DNA of 64,000 bases, taken from positions 1 through 64,000 of the forward strand of contig NZ_LSOF01000020.1 in the NCBI RefSeq assembly GCF_001592875.1, read 5' to 3'. A model generated the notes under the pieces. The model saw nothing but the letters and a program-made list of their open reading frames with translations, did no database searches and was not told where the DNA came from. Shown here in pieces: positions 1 through 7,223 of the stretch. A program made the translations under genes and the position numbers. Source of the DNA: Pseudomonas sp. BMS12. GTDB taxonomy: Bacteria > Pseudomonadota > Gammaproteobacteria > Pseudomonadales > Pseudomonadaceae. Each line of letters opens with the position of its first letter. The stretch's first letter is position 1.

Positions 1-353
1 AGGCCGCCCGGCGCCATGGCCGCGAGGCGCCGCCGCTGCCGCCGAGCGAGCTGGCGCGGCTGCTGGGCCACGACTGGCCGGGTAATGTGCGCGAGCTGAT
101 CAATGCCGCCGAGCGCCATGCCCTGGGCCTGTCGGTGCCGGCACCGAGTCTGGCCAGTGGACAGTCGCTGGCCGAGCAGATGGAAGCCTTCGAGGCACAG
201 TGCCTGCACCAGGCGTTGCAACGTTGCCAGGGCAATATCGCCGAGGTGATGGAGCTGCTGCAGCTGCCGCGCCGCACCCTCAACGAGAAGATGCAGCGTC
301 ACCGCCTGCAGCGCAGCAGCTATCGCCCTGCCGGCAGTGGCGACGACGAATAG
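1..353 (+). CDS. Sigma-54-dependent response regulator, C-terminal part (5' end outside window)
   Basis: Only the last ~117 residues are present, in frame from base 3. They hold the end of an AAA+ sigma-54 activation domain (the HDWPGNVREL motif, residues ~24-33 of the fragment) and a Fis-type helix-turn-helix near the C-terminus (LQRCQGNIAEVMELLQLPRR), followed by a short acidic tail. This domain order is that of NtrC-family enhancer-binding proteins; the single Fis-like HTH and the compact tail resemble DctD/MifR-type regulators of organic-acid uptake. A sigma-54 promoter with upstream repeats lies at 2160-2277 in front of a TRAP transporter operon, so this protein is a reasonable candidate to control it, although that link is inference. 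The receiver domain cannot be checked because it lies outside the window. Confidence 0.85.
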   Translation, partial: AARRHGREAPPLPPSELARLLGHDWPGNVRELINAAERHALGLSVPAPSLASGQSLAEQMEAFEAQCLHQALQRCQGNIAEVMELLQLPRRTLNEKMQRHRLQRSSYRPAGSGDDE

Positions 354-359
354 CGGCGC

Positions 360-2042
360 TTAGCGTGGGTACTTGCGCTCGCCGGCCAGGTACACCGCCT
401 GCACCTTGATCCGGGGCAGCGCCTCGGTCGCCACGCTGTAGGGGTTGTGGTCGACGATCTGCAGATCGGCCCACTTGCCCGGCTCCAGGCTGCCGGCCTG
501 TTCCTCGATGCGCAGCTGGTAGGCGCCGTTGACCGTCATGGCGCGTAGCGCCTGGTGGATGTCGATGGCTTCGCCGGCGTTCAGCGCCCGTCCGCTGCTG
601 CTCTGCCGGGTGATCGCCGTGTGCATCAGGCTGAACGGGCTGGCCGGGAACATCGGGCTGTCAGCGTGCAGGGTGGGGCGCATGTGCTGGGCGAAGGCGC
701 TGCGTACCGGTAGCACCTGCTGCGCCATCAGCCGGCCGATGATCGAGTCTTCCAGCGCGTCGCCGTAGTAGAGGATGTGGTTGATGTGGAAGGAGGGCGT
801 CACGCCCATCTCGGCCAGCAGCGGCAGGCGGTCAAGAGGCAGCTCCACGCCATGCTCCAGGCGCACCACCGGCCGTTTGCCGGGCAGCGGGCCGGCGGCC
901 TTGAGCGCCTGGGTCACGGCGCGGGCCGAGGCATCGCCCTGGCTGTGGATGGCCACCTGCCAACCGGCGGCCGTGTAGCGGCGGATCTTCTCCTGCAACT
1001 GCTGCTGGCTGAACATCGCCTCGCCGTGACTGCCCGGCGCGATGCCCAGGGTCTGGCCCAGCGGGCTGTTCAGGTAGGGCGAGCTGGTGAACATGCTGCC
1101 GGTGTAGGGCGAGCCGTCGTGCCACAGCTTGATGCCGAGCACGCGGAAGTAGGGATTGTCCTGCTCGGGACTGTCCGGCAGGTACTTGAGCTCGTCCTCG
1201 ACCAGGTAGAAGAACTGGCGGATGCGTGGCTGCAAGTGGTCCGAGGCGACGAAGCGCGCCATCAGCGGCGGCACGTTGTAACCCAGTGAGGCGACCGAGG
1301 TGAAACCGTTGGCGAGCAGGTCGTCGAGCACCGTCTGGTAGCGGCCGAACAGCTGCCACGGTGATTTGAGGTCCTTGAGCAGCGGTTGGGCGGCGCGGCT
1401 TTCGGCGATGAAACCGGTCAGCTCGCCCTGGCTGTCACGCTGGTAGTAGGAGCCGTCGCCCGGATCCGGCGTGTTGCGGTCGATGCCGGCTTCGGCGAAG
1501 GCGCGCGAGTTGGCCCAGAACGAATGCAGGGTCTGCGACACCAGCAGCACCGGGTTGTCCGGGGCGATGGCGTCCAGTGCCTGGCGCATCGGCACGGCGA
1601 GGTCGGGAGTGAGGATCGGGTCGATGCCGCCGGCATATACCCACTCGCCCGGGTCGGCCTCGGCCACCGCCGCCTTGAGCGCCGCCCAGACCTCGGCGTT
1701 GCTTGGGTGGGTGAAGCCGGACAGGTCCGCCGCGCCGCCGAATACCGCGCTCAGGGTCGGGTGTTCATGGGCGGCGATAAAGCCCGGCAGTACCGTGTTG
1801 CCCTGCAGGTCGATCACTTCGGTGTGTTCGTCCTTCAGCGCCATGATCTGCGCCTCGCTGCCCACTGCCAGGACCAGCCCGTCGCGCACGGCGATGGCCT
1901 CGGCCACCTGGTCCTGGGCGTTGACCGTCAGCACCTGACCGTTGTGCAGGATCAGGTCGGCGCCATCGCCGGCCGAGCAGCCGGCCAGCAGGGTCAGGAT
2001 GGCGAGGGCAGCATTGCGGCAGAGCGCGTGGGGATTCGGCAC
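360..2042 (-). CDS. Amidohydrolase family lipoprotein (YtcJ-like)
   Basis: A 560-residue protein. The N-terminus is a lipoprotein signal peptide with lipobox LAGC (Cys at ~22), so it should be exported and lipid-anchored. The body is a metal-dependent amidohydrolase of the Amidohydro_3/YtcJ type: the N-terminal beta-sandwich 'ADLILHNGQVLTVN', then 'NTVLPGFIAAHEHP' with the metal-binding H-x-H pair at ~92-94, 'QVAIHSQGDASARAV' in the middle, 'VRLEHG', and the C-terminal 'GSLEPGKWADLQIVDHNP' strand that closes the sandwich. Such enzymes hydrolyse N-acyl or formamide-type bonds; the substrate is not predictable. It lies convergent to the sigma-54 activator gene (6 bases between the stop codons) and divergent from the TRAP operon. 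Confidence 0.8.
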   Translation of the reverse strand: MPNPHALCRNAALAILTLLAGCSAGDGADLILHNGQVLTVNAQDQVAEAIAVRDGLVLAVGSEAQIMALKDEHTEVIDLQGNTVLPGFIAAHEHPTLSAVFGGAADLSGFTHPSNAEVWAALKAAVAEADPGEWVYAGGIDPILTPDLAVPMRQALDAIAPDNPVLLVSQTLHSFWANSRAFAEAGIDRNTPDPGDGSYYQRDSQGELTGFIAESRAAQPLLKDLKSPWQLFGRYQTVLDDLLANGFTSVASLGYNVPPLMARFVASDHLQPRIRQFFYLVEDELKYLPDSPEQDNPYFRVLGIKLWHDGSPYTGSMFTSSPYLNSPLGQTLGIAPGSHGEAMFSQQQLQEKIRRYTAAGWQVAIHSQGDASARAVTQALKAAGPLPGKRPVVRLEHGVELPLDRLPLLAEMGVTPSFHINHILYYGDALEDSIIGRLMAQQVLPVRSAFAQHMRPTLHADSPMFPASPFSLMHTAITRQSSSGRALNAGEAIDIHQALRAMTVNGAYQLRIEEQAGSLEPGKWADLQIVDHNPYSVATEALPRIKVQAVYLAGERKYPR

Positions 2043-2161
2043 GGGGAGGTTCTCCTTGGCGGCTGGTGCTCAGACTACCGGACAGCGCCGCAGCGCGTGG
2101 CCAGGTGGCACAGAAGTGCGCGGGTCTGGCACAAGTGCCCTGGCATGGCTGGCGGGCCATC

Positions 2162-2230
2162 GGCGGATTTCCGCTTATTGGGGGCGGGTGGTGGGCGGAT
2201 TTCCGCTCAAACTTGTCGGGCGGATTTGCT
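2162..2230 (+). promoter_or_regulatory. Three direct repeats of a GCGGA-TT-TCCGC dyad, candidate enhancer sites
   Basis: GGCGGATTTCCGCT occurs at 2162-2175 and again at 2194-2207, and a partial copy GGCGGATTTGCT at 2219-2230. The first two contain 5-bp inverted arms (GCGGA/TCCGC) around two bases. The first two starts are 32 bp apart and the third follows after 25 bp, and all lie 32-115 bp upstream of the -24/-12 element. That position is typical of binding sites for NtrC-family activators; the identity of the binding protein is inferred. Confidence 0.55.
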
Positions 2231-2261
2231 CGAACCCAGCAAAATCGAGCCTTCTAGCCCC

Positions 2262-2277
2262 TGGCACGCTGGCTGCT
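2262..2277 (+). promoter_or_regulatory. Sigma-54 promoter (-24/-12) for the TAXI TRAP operon
   Basis: TGGCACG-CTGG-CTGCT matches the sigma-54 consensus TGGCACG-N4-TTGCW at all bases except the first T of the -12 block. The invariant GG and GC doublets are present at the required spacing. It points towards the transporter operon that starts at 2459. Confidence 0.7.
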
Positions 2278-2458
2278 ATGGTTTCTGCCATGCCCTCAAG
2301 AGGGTGATAACAAGAACGACCGAGTGTGCATTGCCTGCCAGGAGTCCAAGGGCTCCTCATCTAGCCCGGCCTGCCGGGTGCGCTCGCCGTTCTTGTTGCC
2401 GGGTCGCCGTTCAGCTCCACGGGCGCGACTCACCGACAACAACAATGGAGAAACCCGC

Positions 2459-3412
2459 ATGACCCTGACCAAGCGTCTCAGCCTGTTCGCCGCCGCGGCA
2501 GCGTTCACCGCCAGCACCGCGGCCATTGCCGCCCCGACCTTTATCAACATCCTCACCGGTGGCACCAGCGGCGTGTACTACCCGATCGGTGTCGGCCTGT
2601 CGCAGCTGTACAGCAACGGCATCGAAGGCTCGAAAACTTCGGTACAGGCGACCAAGGCCTCGGTGGAAAACCTCAACCTGCTGCAGGCCGGGCGTGGCGA
2701 GTTGGCTCTGGCCCTCGGTGACTCGGTGGCCGATGCCTGGAACGGCGTGGAAGAAGCCGGCTTCAAGGCGCCGCTGAAGAAGCTGCGTGCCATTGCCGGG
2801 ACCTACCCGAATTACATCCAGATCGTCGCCAACGCCGACGCGGACATCCACACCCTGGCCGACCTCAAGGGCAAGCGCATCTCCGTCGGCGCGCCGAAGT
2901 CCGGCACCGAGCTCAACGCCCGCGCCATCTTCAAGGCCGCTGGCCTGAGCTACGAGGACATGGGTGAAGTGCAGTTCCTGCCCTATGCCGAGTCGGTCGA
3001 GCTGATCAAGAACCGCCAGCTGGACGCCACCCTGCAGTCCTCGGGCCTGGGCATGGCCGCCATCCGCGACCTGGCCTCGACCATGAAGATCAGCTTCGTT
3101 GCCATCCCGGCCGACGTGGTGGGCAAGATCGGCAACGCCGCCTACCAGCCGGCGACCATCCCGGCCAAGACCTACGACGGCCAGGATGCCGACGTACCGA
3201 CCGTGGCCATCACCAACATCCTGGTGAGCCATGAGGGCGTGAGCGACGACGTGGCCTACCAGATGACCAAGCTGATGTTCGAGAACCTGGACAAGCTGGC
3301 CACTGCCCACTCCGCGGCCAAGGACATCAAGCTGGACAGCGCGGCGAAGAGCCTGCCGATCCCGCTTCACCCGGGTGCCGAGCGCTACTACAAGGAAGTC
3401 GGTGCGCTGTAA
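2459..3412 (+). CDS. TRAP transporter solute-binding protein, TAXI family
   Basis: A 317-residue periplasmic receptor. Residues 1-24 are a Sec signal peptide ending AIA|APT. The mature protein opens with LTGGTSGVYYPIG (~32-44), the signature start of TAXI-family receptors, and has the usual TAXI length. The start is the ATG at 2459 because it gives a clean signal peptide and has GGAG 9 bases upstream; reading could extend to 2324 but that would bury the signal sequence. It heads an operon with the fused permease (3579) and a DUF1850 protein (5603). TAXI systems often carry glutamate, alpha-ketoglutarate or other dicarboxylates, but the substrate is not shown here. Confidence 0.93.
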   Translation: MTLTKRLSLFAAAAAFTASTAAIAAPTFINILTGGTSGVYYPIGVGLSQLYSNGIEGSKTSVQATKASVENLNLLQAGRGELALALGDSVADAWNGVEEAGFKAPLKKLRAIAGTYPNYIQIVANADADIHTLADLKGKRISVGAPKSGTELNARAIFKAAGLSYEDMGEVQFLPYAESVELIKNRQLDATLQSSGLGMAAIRDLASTMKISFVAIPADVVGKIGNAAYQPATIPAKTYDGQDADVPTVAITNILVSHEGVSDDVAYQMTKLMFENLDKLATAHSAAKDIKLDSAAKSLPIPLHPGAERYYKEVGAL

Positions 3413-3419
3413 GGCCCTT

Positions 3420-3459
3420 GCGCGTCGGGTTACCCGCTGGGCGGCGTAACCCGGCGCGC
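3420..3459 (+). terminator. Intercistronic hairpin after the TAXI receptor gene
   Basis: Arms CGGGTTAC (3426-3433) and GTAACCCG (3446-3453), with outer GCGCG/CGCGC, make a strong stem. There is no T tract, so it is more likely an RNA-stabilising or partially attenuating hairpin that keeps receptor expression above permease expression than a full terminator. Confidence 0.5.
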
Positions 3460-3498
3460 CGCGCACAGGCCGCCAGCGGTGGCCGCAACTATCCTGCT

Positions 3499-3550
3499 GA
3501 GAGAAGCCGGCAAAGGCCGAACCGCCGTTTGTCCTTTGCCGGCCGCTCTC
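3499..3550 (+). promoter_or_regulatory. Second intercistronic hairpin before the TRAP permease
   Basis: GAGAG (3499-3503) and CCGGCAAAGG (3507-3516) pair with CCTTTGCCGG (3533-3542) and CTCTC (3546-3550). It lies just upstream of the permease start at 3579 and has no poly-T tail. With the hairpin at 3420 it forms a double barrier between receptor and permease genes. Confidence 0.45.
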
Positions 3551-3578
3551 GTCCCATGGTTATCGAGGTACCGGATTC

Positions 3579-5606
3579 ATGAGCGAGCACCACGACGGTC
3601 TGGCGGCCAACCCGCGCGACTGGCCCAAGGCGCTGTTCTGCGTCGCCCTGCTGTTCACCATCTTCCAGATCATCACCGCCGCCTTTCACCCGGTGTCTAC
3701 CCAGGTGCTGCGTGCGGTGCACGCCGGCTTCCTGCTGCTGATCGTGTTTCTCTGCTACCCCGGCGTCGGCAAGGGCCGCCCGTGGCAGCCGCTGGCCTGG
3801 GTGCTGGGCCTGGCCGGCATGGCCACGGCGATCTACCAGTGGGTGTTCGAGGCGGACCTGATCCAGCGCTCCGGTGACCTGACCCAGGGCGACCTGATCG
3901 TCGGCGTGTTGCTGATCGCCCTGGTGTTCGAGGCGGCGCGGCGGGTCATGGGCATCGCACTGCCGCTGATCTGCGGCCTGTTCCTGCTCTACGGCCTGTT
4001 CGGCGAATACCTGCCGGGTGATCTGGCCCATCGTGGCTACGGCTTCGACCAGATCGTCAACCAGCTGTCGTTCGGGACCGAGGGGTTGTACGGCACGCCG
4101 ACCTACGTGTCGGCCACCTATATCTTCCTGTTCATCCTGTTCGGTGCCTTCCTCGAACAGGCCGGCATGATCAAGCTGTTCACCGACTTCGCCCTGGGCT
4201 TTTTCGGCCACAAGCTGGGTGGCCCGGCCAAGGTGTCGGTGGTGTCCTCGGCGCTGATGGGCACCATCACCGGTTCCGGCGTGGCCAACGTGGTCACCAC
4301 CGGGCAGTTCACCATCCCGCTGATGAAGCGCTTCGGCTACAAGTCGGCCTTTGCCGGCGGGGTCGAGGCCACGTCGAGCATGGGCAGCCAGATCATGCCG
4401 CCGGTGATGGGCGCGGTGGCCTTCATCATGGCCGAGACCATCAACGTGCCCTTCGTCGAGGTGGCGAAGGCGGCGCTGCTGCCGGCGTTGCTGTACTTCG
4501 GCTCGGTGTTCTGGATGGTTCACCTGGAAGCCAAGCGTGCCGGCCTCAAGGGCCTGCCGAAGGACCAATGCCCGAACCCCTGGACGGCGGTGAAGGAGCG
4601 CTGGTACCTGCTGATTCCGCTGCTGGTGCTGGTCTGGCTGCTGTTTTCCGGGCGCACGCCGCTGTTCTCCGGCACCGTCGGCCTGGCGCTGACCGCCATC
4701 GTTATCCTCGGCTCGGCGATCATCCTGCGGGTTTCCAGCTTCGGCCTGCGCGTGGCGTTCTGGATCGCCCTGGGCGTGCTCTGCGCCGGCTTCTTCCAGC
4801 TCGGCATCGGCGTGGTGTTCGGCGTCATTGGCCTGCTCGTCGCGGCCTGCTGGTTCATCAAGGGTGGTCGCGAGACCCTGACCGTGTGCCTGCACGCGCT
4901 GGTCGAGGGCGCGCGCCATGCGGTGCCGGTGGGCATCGCCTGTGTGCTGGTCGGGGTGATCATCGGCGTGGTGTCGCTCACCGGGGTGGCCACCACCTTC
5001 GCCGGCTACATCCTGGCCATCGGCAAGGACAACCTGTTCCTCTCGCTGGTGCTGACCATGTTCACCTGCCTGGTGCTGGGCATGGGCATCCCGAGCATCC
5101 CCAACTACATCATCACCAGTTCGATCGCCGCGCCGGCCCTGCTGGAGCTGGGCGTGCCGCTGATCGTCTCGCACATGTTCGTGTTCTATTTCGGCATCCT
5201 CGCCGACCTTACCCCGCCGGTGGCGCTGGCCTGCTTCGCCGCCGCGCCGATCGCCAAGGAGACTGGGCTGAAGATCAGCCTGTGGGCGATCCGCATCGCC
5301 GTAGCCGGTTTCGTGGTGCCGTACATGGCGGTGTACAACCCGTCGCTGATGCTGCAGGGCGACAGCCTGTGGATGACCGCGTACATGCTGTTCAAGGCGG
5401 CGGTTGCCATCGGCCTGTGGGGCATCGCCTCGATCGGTTTCCTGCAGGGTCGCCTGGCCTTGTGGGAGCGCGTGCTGGCCTTCGCTGGCGGCGTGGCCCT
5501 GGTGTTGGCGCTGCCGATCACCGATGAGCTGGGCTTCGCCATTGCCGCCGTGCTGCTCGGCCAGCACCTGTGGCGTCATCGCCACGCGGCGCCGGCGGCC
5601 GCGTGA
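3579..5606 (+). CDS. TRAP transporter permease, fused small and large membrane subunits (DctQM-type)
   Basis: A 675-residue inner-membrane protein with a short hydrophilic N-terminus, about four N-terminal membrane segments (small-subunit-like) and then a long DctM-type part with a dozen segments. Family-typical blocks include 'GSGVANVVTTGQFTIPLMKR' (~230-249) and 'TSSMGSQIMPPVMGAVAFIM' (~262-281) in the first half, and 'GMGIPSIPNYIITSSIAAPA' plus 'FGILADLTPPVALACFAAAP' in the second; these are the DctM repeat motifs lining the transport path. Fused 4TM/12TM permeases are the normal partners of TAXI receptors, so this gene and 2459 form one sodium-driven uptake system. Confidence 0.93.
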   Translation: MSEHHDGLAANPRDWPKALFCVALLFTIFQIITAAFHPVSTQVLRAVHAGFLLLIVFLCYPGVGKGRPWQPLAWVLGLAGMATAIYQWVFEADLIQRSGDLTQGDLIVGVLLIALVFEAARRVMGIALPLICGLFLLYGLFGEYLPGDLAHRGYGFDQIVNQLSFGTEGLYGTPTYVSATYIFLFILFGAFLEQAGMIKLFTDFALGFFGHKLGGPAKVSVVSSALMGTITGSGVANVVTTGQFTIPLMKRFGYKSAFAGGVEATSSMGSQIMPPVMGAVAFIMAETINVPFVEVAKAALLPALLYFGSVFWMVHLEAKRAGLKGLPKDQCPNPWTAVKERWYLLIPLLVLVWLLFSGRTPLFSGTVGLALTAIVILGSAIILRVSSFGLRVAFWIALGVLCAGFFQLGIGVVFGVIGLLVAACWFIKGGRETLTVCLHALVEGARHAVPVGIACVLVGVIIGVVSLTGVATTFAGYILAIGKDNLFLSLVLTMFTCLVLGMGIPSIPNYIITSSIAAPALLELGVPLIVSHMFVFYFGILADLTPPVALACFAAAPIAKETGLKISLWAIRIAVAGFVVPYMAVYNPSLMLQGDSLWMTAYMLFKAAVAIGLWGIASIGFLQGRLALWERVLAFAGGVALVLALPITDELGFAIAAVLLGQHLWRHRHAAPAAA

Positions 5607-5998
5607 TCGGTCTGTGCATGGGCCTGGCCGGCGCGCTCTGGGCCCAGGTGGCGGTGCCGCAGTCGGGGTTCACCCTGGCCTGGAACCACACTATCGAGAA
5701 GATCCGCTGGGAAGAGGACTACCGCGTTACCGCCGACGGCCTGCTGCTCGGCGAGGCACGGGTCAAGGGCTCCGGCGCGGGCATGGAGATCCCGGACGGC
5801 GCCGAACTGCGTGACGGCAGCTGGCACTACCGCCGGCAGATGCCGCCGCTGCAACCGCTGCGCGTCGGGCGTACCCCCGAGGCCGGTGATTACCAACTCT
5901 GTTTCGACCAGCGTTGCCATACCCTTGGCGAGTGGTTGGGTCCGCCACGAGCGGACCGGCCGGCGCTGGAACTCTGGAGCTGCACGCTCCAACGCTGA
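5603..5998 (+). CDS. DUF1850 domain protein of the TAXI operon
   Basis: A 131-residue protein. The GTG at 5603 overlaps the permease stop (GTGA), which suggests translational coupling; an alternative GTG at 5570 would overlap further. It starts with a short hydrophobic export segment, followed by the DUF1850 pattern of 'F.L.W.HTIEKIRWEEDYRV' and 'GAGMEIPDGAELRDGSWHY'. DUF1850 proteins are habitually the third gene of TAXI TRAP operons, and their role is unknown. Two Cys (near 'LCFDQRCH') could form a disulfide in the periplasm. Confidence 0.8.
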   Translation: MIGLCMGLAGALWAQVAVPQSGFTLAWNHTIEKIRWEEDYRVTADGLLLGEARVKGSGAGMEIPDGAELRDGSWHYRRQMPPLQPLRVGRTPEAGDYQLCFDQRCHTLGEWLGPPRADRPALELWSCTLQR

Positions 5999-6029
5999 TC
6001 CCGGCGCCACAAGCGCCAGGATGGACCCG

Positions 6030-6058
6030 ACCCCCGCAGGTTCGCCTCCGGGGGTTTT
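6030..6058 (+). terminator. Rho-independent terminator after the TAXI operon
   Basis: ACCCCCGCAGG-TTCG-CCTCCGGGGGT with a single mismatch in the stem, followed by TTTTGTT. It lies 30 bases after the DUF1850 stop codon. Confidence 0.75.
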
Positions 6059-6108
6059 GTTCGTCTGGGGTCTAAGCTGGCTGAACCGCCACCTGGAGGA
6101 AAACCGTC

Positions 6109-6603
6109 ATGCGCCCTCTGCTTGCCCTGCTGTTTGTCTTGCCAACCCTCGCCTGCGCCGAGCCTCGTGCCGGTCTGTGGGAGTTCACCAGCCAGATGCT
6201 GCATGGTGGTCAGACCATGCCGGACATGCAGCAGATGATGGGCCAGCTGCAGAACCTGCCGCCCGAGCAGCGCCAGATGATGGAGCAGATGCTCGCCCAG
6301 CAGGGAGTCAAGCTGGGTGGCAGCGGTGTGCAGCTGTGCCTCAGTGCCGAACGCCTCAAGGCCGGCGACATCCCTCTGCAGAACGAAGACTCCGGTTGCA
6401 GCCATGAAATCACCGAGCGCAGCGCCGAGGTCTGGAAGTTCCACTTCAAGTGCCCGAATGGCGAGGGTGAGGGCGAAACCCGCTTCCAGGGCGATACCGC
6501 CTTCACCACCACGGTCAACGGCGTCTACGACGGCCAGCCCAGCAGCATGCACAGCCAGGCGAAATGGCTGGGCGAGGACTGTGGCGGGCTGCCCAGTCGC
6601 TGA
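6109..6603 (+). CDS. DUF3617 domain secreted protein
   Basis: A 164-residue protein with an N-terminal signal peptide (cleavage near ACA|EPR, residue ~17) and the DUF3617 opening 'RAGLWEFTSQM', a Met/Gln-rich linker (~35-65), and a C-terminal half with three Cys (including 'QLCLSAE' and 'FKCPNGEGEGE'). DUF3617 proteins are small periplasmic proteins of unknown function widespread in proteobacteria. A ribosome site (GGAGG) precedes the ATG. The gene stands alone between a terminator and lemA. Confidence 0.8.
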   Translation: MRPLLALLFVLPTLACAEPRAGLWEFTSQMLHGGQTMPDMQQMMGQLQNLPPEQRQMMEQMLAQQGVKLGGSGVQLCLSAERLKAGDIPLQNEDSGCSHEITERSAEVWKFHFKCPNGEGEGETRFQGDTAFTTTVNGVYDGQPSSMHSQAKWLGEDCGGLPSR

Positions 6604-6654
6604 TCCGGTGGCCGGGGTACACTGCCCTCCTCATGGGGCAGGGGAGCCAAGGGT

Positions 6655-7221
6655 ATGCAAGGATTGAGTGGCTGGATCGCACTGGCACTGGTGGCGGCTG
6701 TGCTGCTGGCGATCATCTATGGCTACAACCGCCTGGTGTTCAACCGCGCGCGGGTGGCCGAGGCCTGGAGCGGCATCGACGTGCAGCTCAAGCGCCGCTC
6801 CAGCCTGATCCCGCAGCTGGTGGCCTGTCTCAAGGCCTACATGGCTCACGAACGGGAAACCCTCGAAGAACTGGTCAGCCGCCGCGGCGCGGCCCAAGCC
6901 CATGAGCGCGACGGTGCGGCGGATCGGGCGGCGGTCGAAACCCAGCTCACGGCCGCGCTGCTGCGCACCTTCGCCCTGGTGGAAAACTACCCGCAGCTCA
7001 AGGCCGACGCCGCCTTCCTCGATCTGCAGCGCAACCTCAGCGAGGTCGAGGAGCATATCCAGATGGCCCGTCGTTACTACAACGGCGCCGTGCGCGAGCT
7101 CAATGTGCTGGTTGAGTCATTTCCCAGCAACCTGCTGGCGCGCGCCTTCGCGTTTCGCTGCGCCACCTATTTCACCCTGGACGACGCCCGCGACGGGTTG
7201 TCGCCGAAGCTGGAGTTCTGA
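6655..7221 (+). CDS. LemA family membrane protein
   Basis: A 188-residue protein with one N-terminal membrane helix (~7-25) and the LemA core 'YNRLVFNRARVAEAWSGIDV' (~22-41), 'RRSSLIPQLV', and 'RRYYNGAVRELN' near residue 140. The remaining body is alpha-helical. LemA proteins are anchored with most of the chain outside the cytoplasmic membrane and commonly sit beside DUF2207/TPM-domain genes; their function is unsettled. It is separated by two bases from the DUF2207 gene at 7224, so the two are clearly co-translated. Length matches the family. Confidence 0.92.
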   Translation: MQGLSGWIALALVAAVLLAIIYGYNRLVFNRARVAEAWSGIDVQLKRRSSLIPQLVACLKAYMAHERETLEELVSRRGAAQAHERDGAADRAAVETQLTAALLRTFALVENYPQLKADAAFLDLQRNLSEVEEHIQMARRYYNGAVRELNVLVESFPSNLLARAFAFRCATYFTLDDARDGLSPKLEF

Positions 7222-7223
7222 AC

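Larger units (their letters stand above)
2043..2458. other. Intergenic regulatory region between amidohydrolase and TAXI operon
   Basis: This 416-base gap holds three spaced copies of a GCGGATTTCCGC-like dyad (2162-2230) and a sigma-54 -24/-12 promoter at 2262-2277, followed by an untranslated leader of ~170 bases before the transporter start codon. No gene is seen in it. Confidence 0.6.

Noticed and set aside
2140..2160. A second TGGCATGGCTGGC match as a sigma-54 promoter
   Set aside because: It has the GG doublet but no GC doublet at -12; the site at 2262 is much better.
3489..5585. A ~700-codon open frame on the minus strand opposite the TRAP permease
   Set aside because: Its translation is low-complexity (His, Gln, Arg, Gly rich) with no motif, and the plus strand has a clear DctQM-type permease. 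High GC leaves such antisense frames open by chance.
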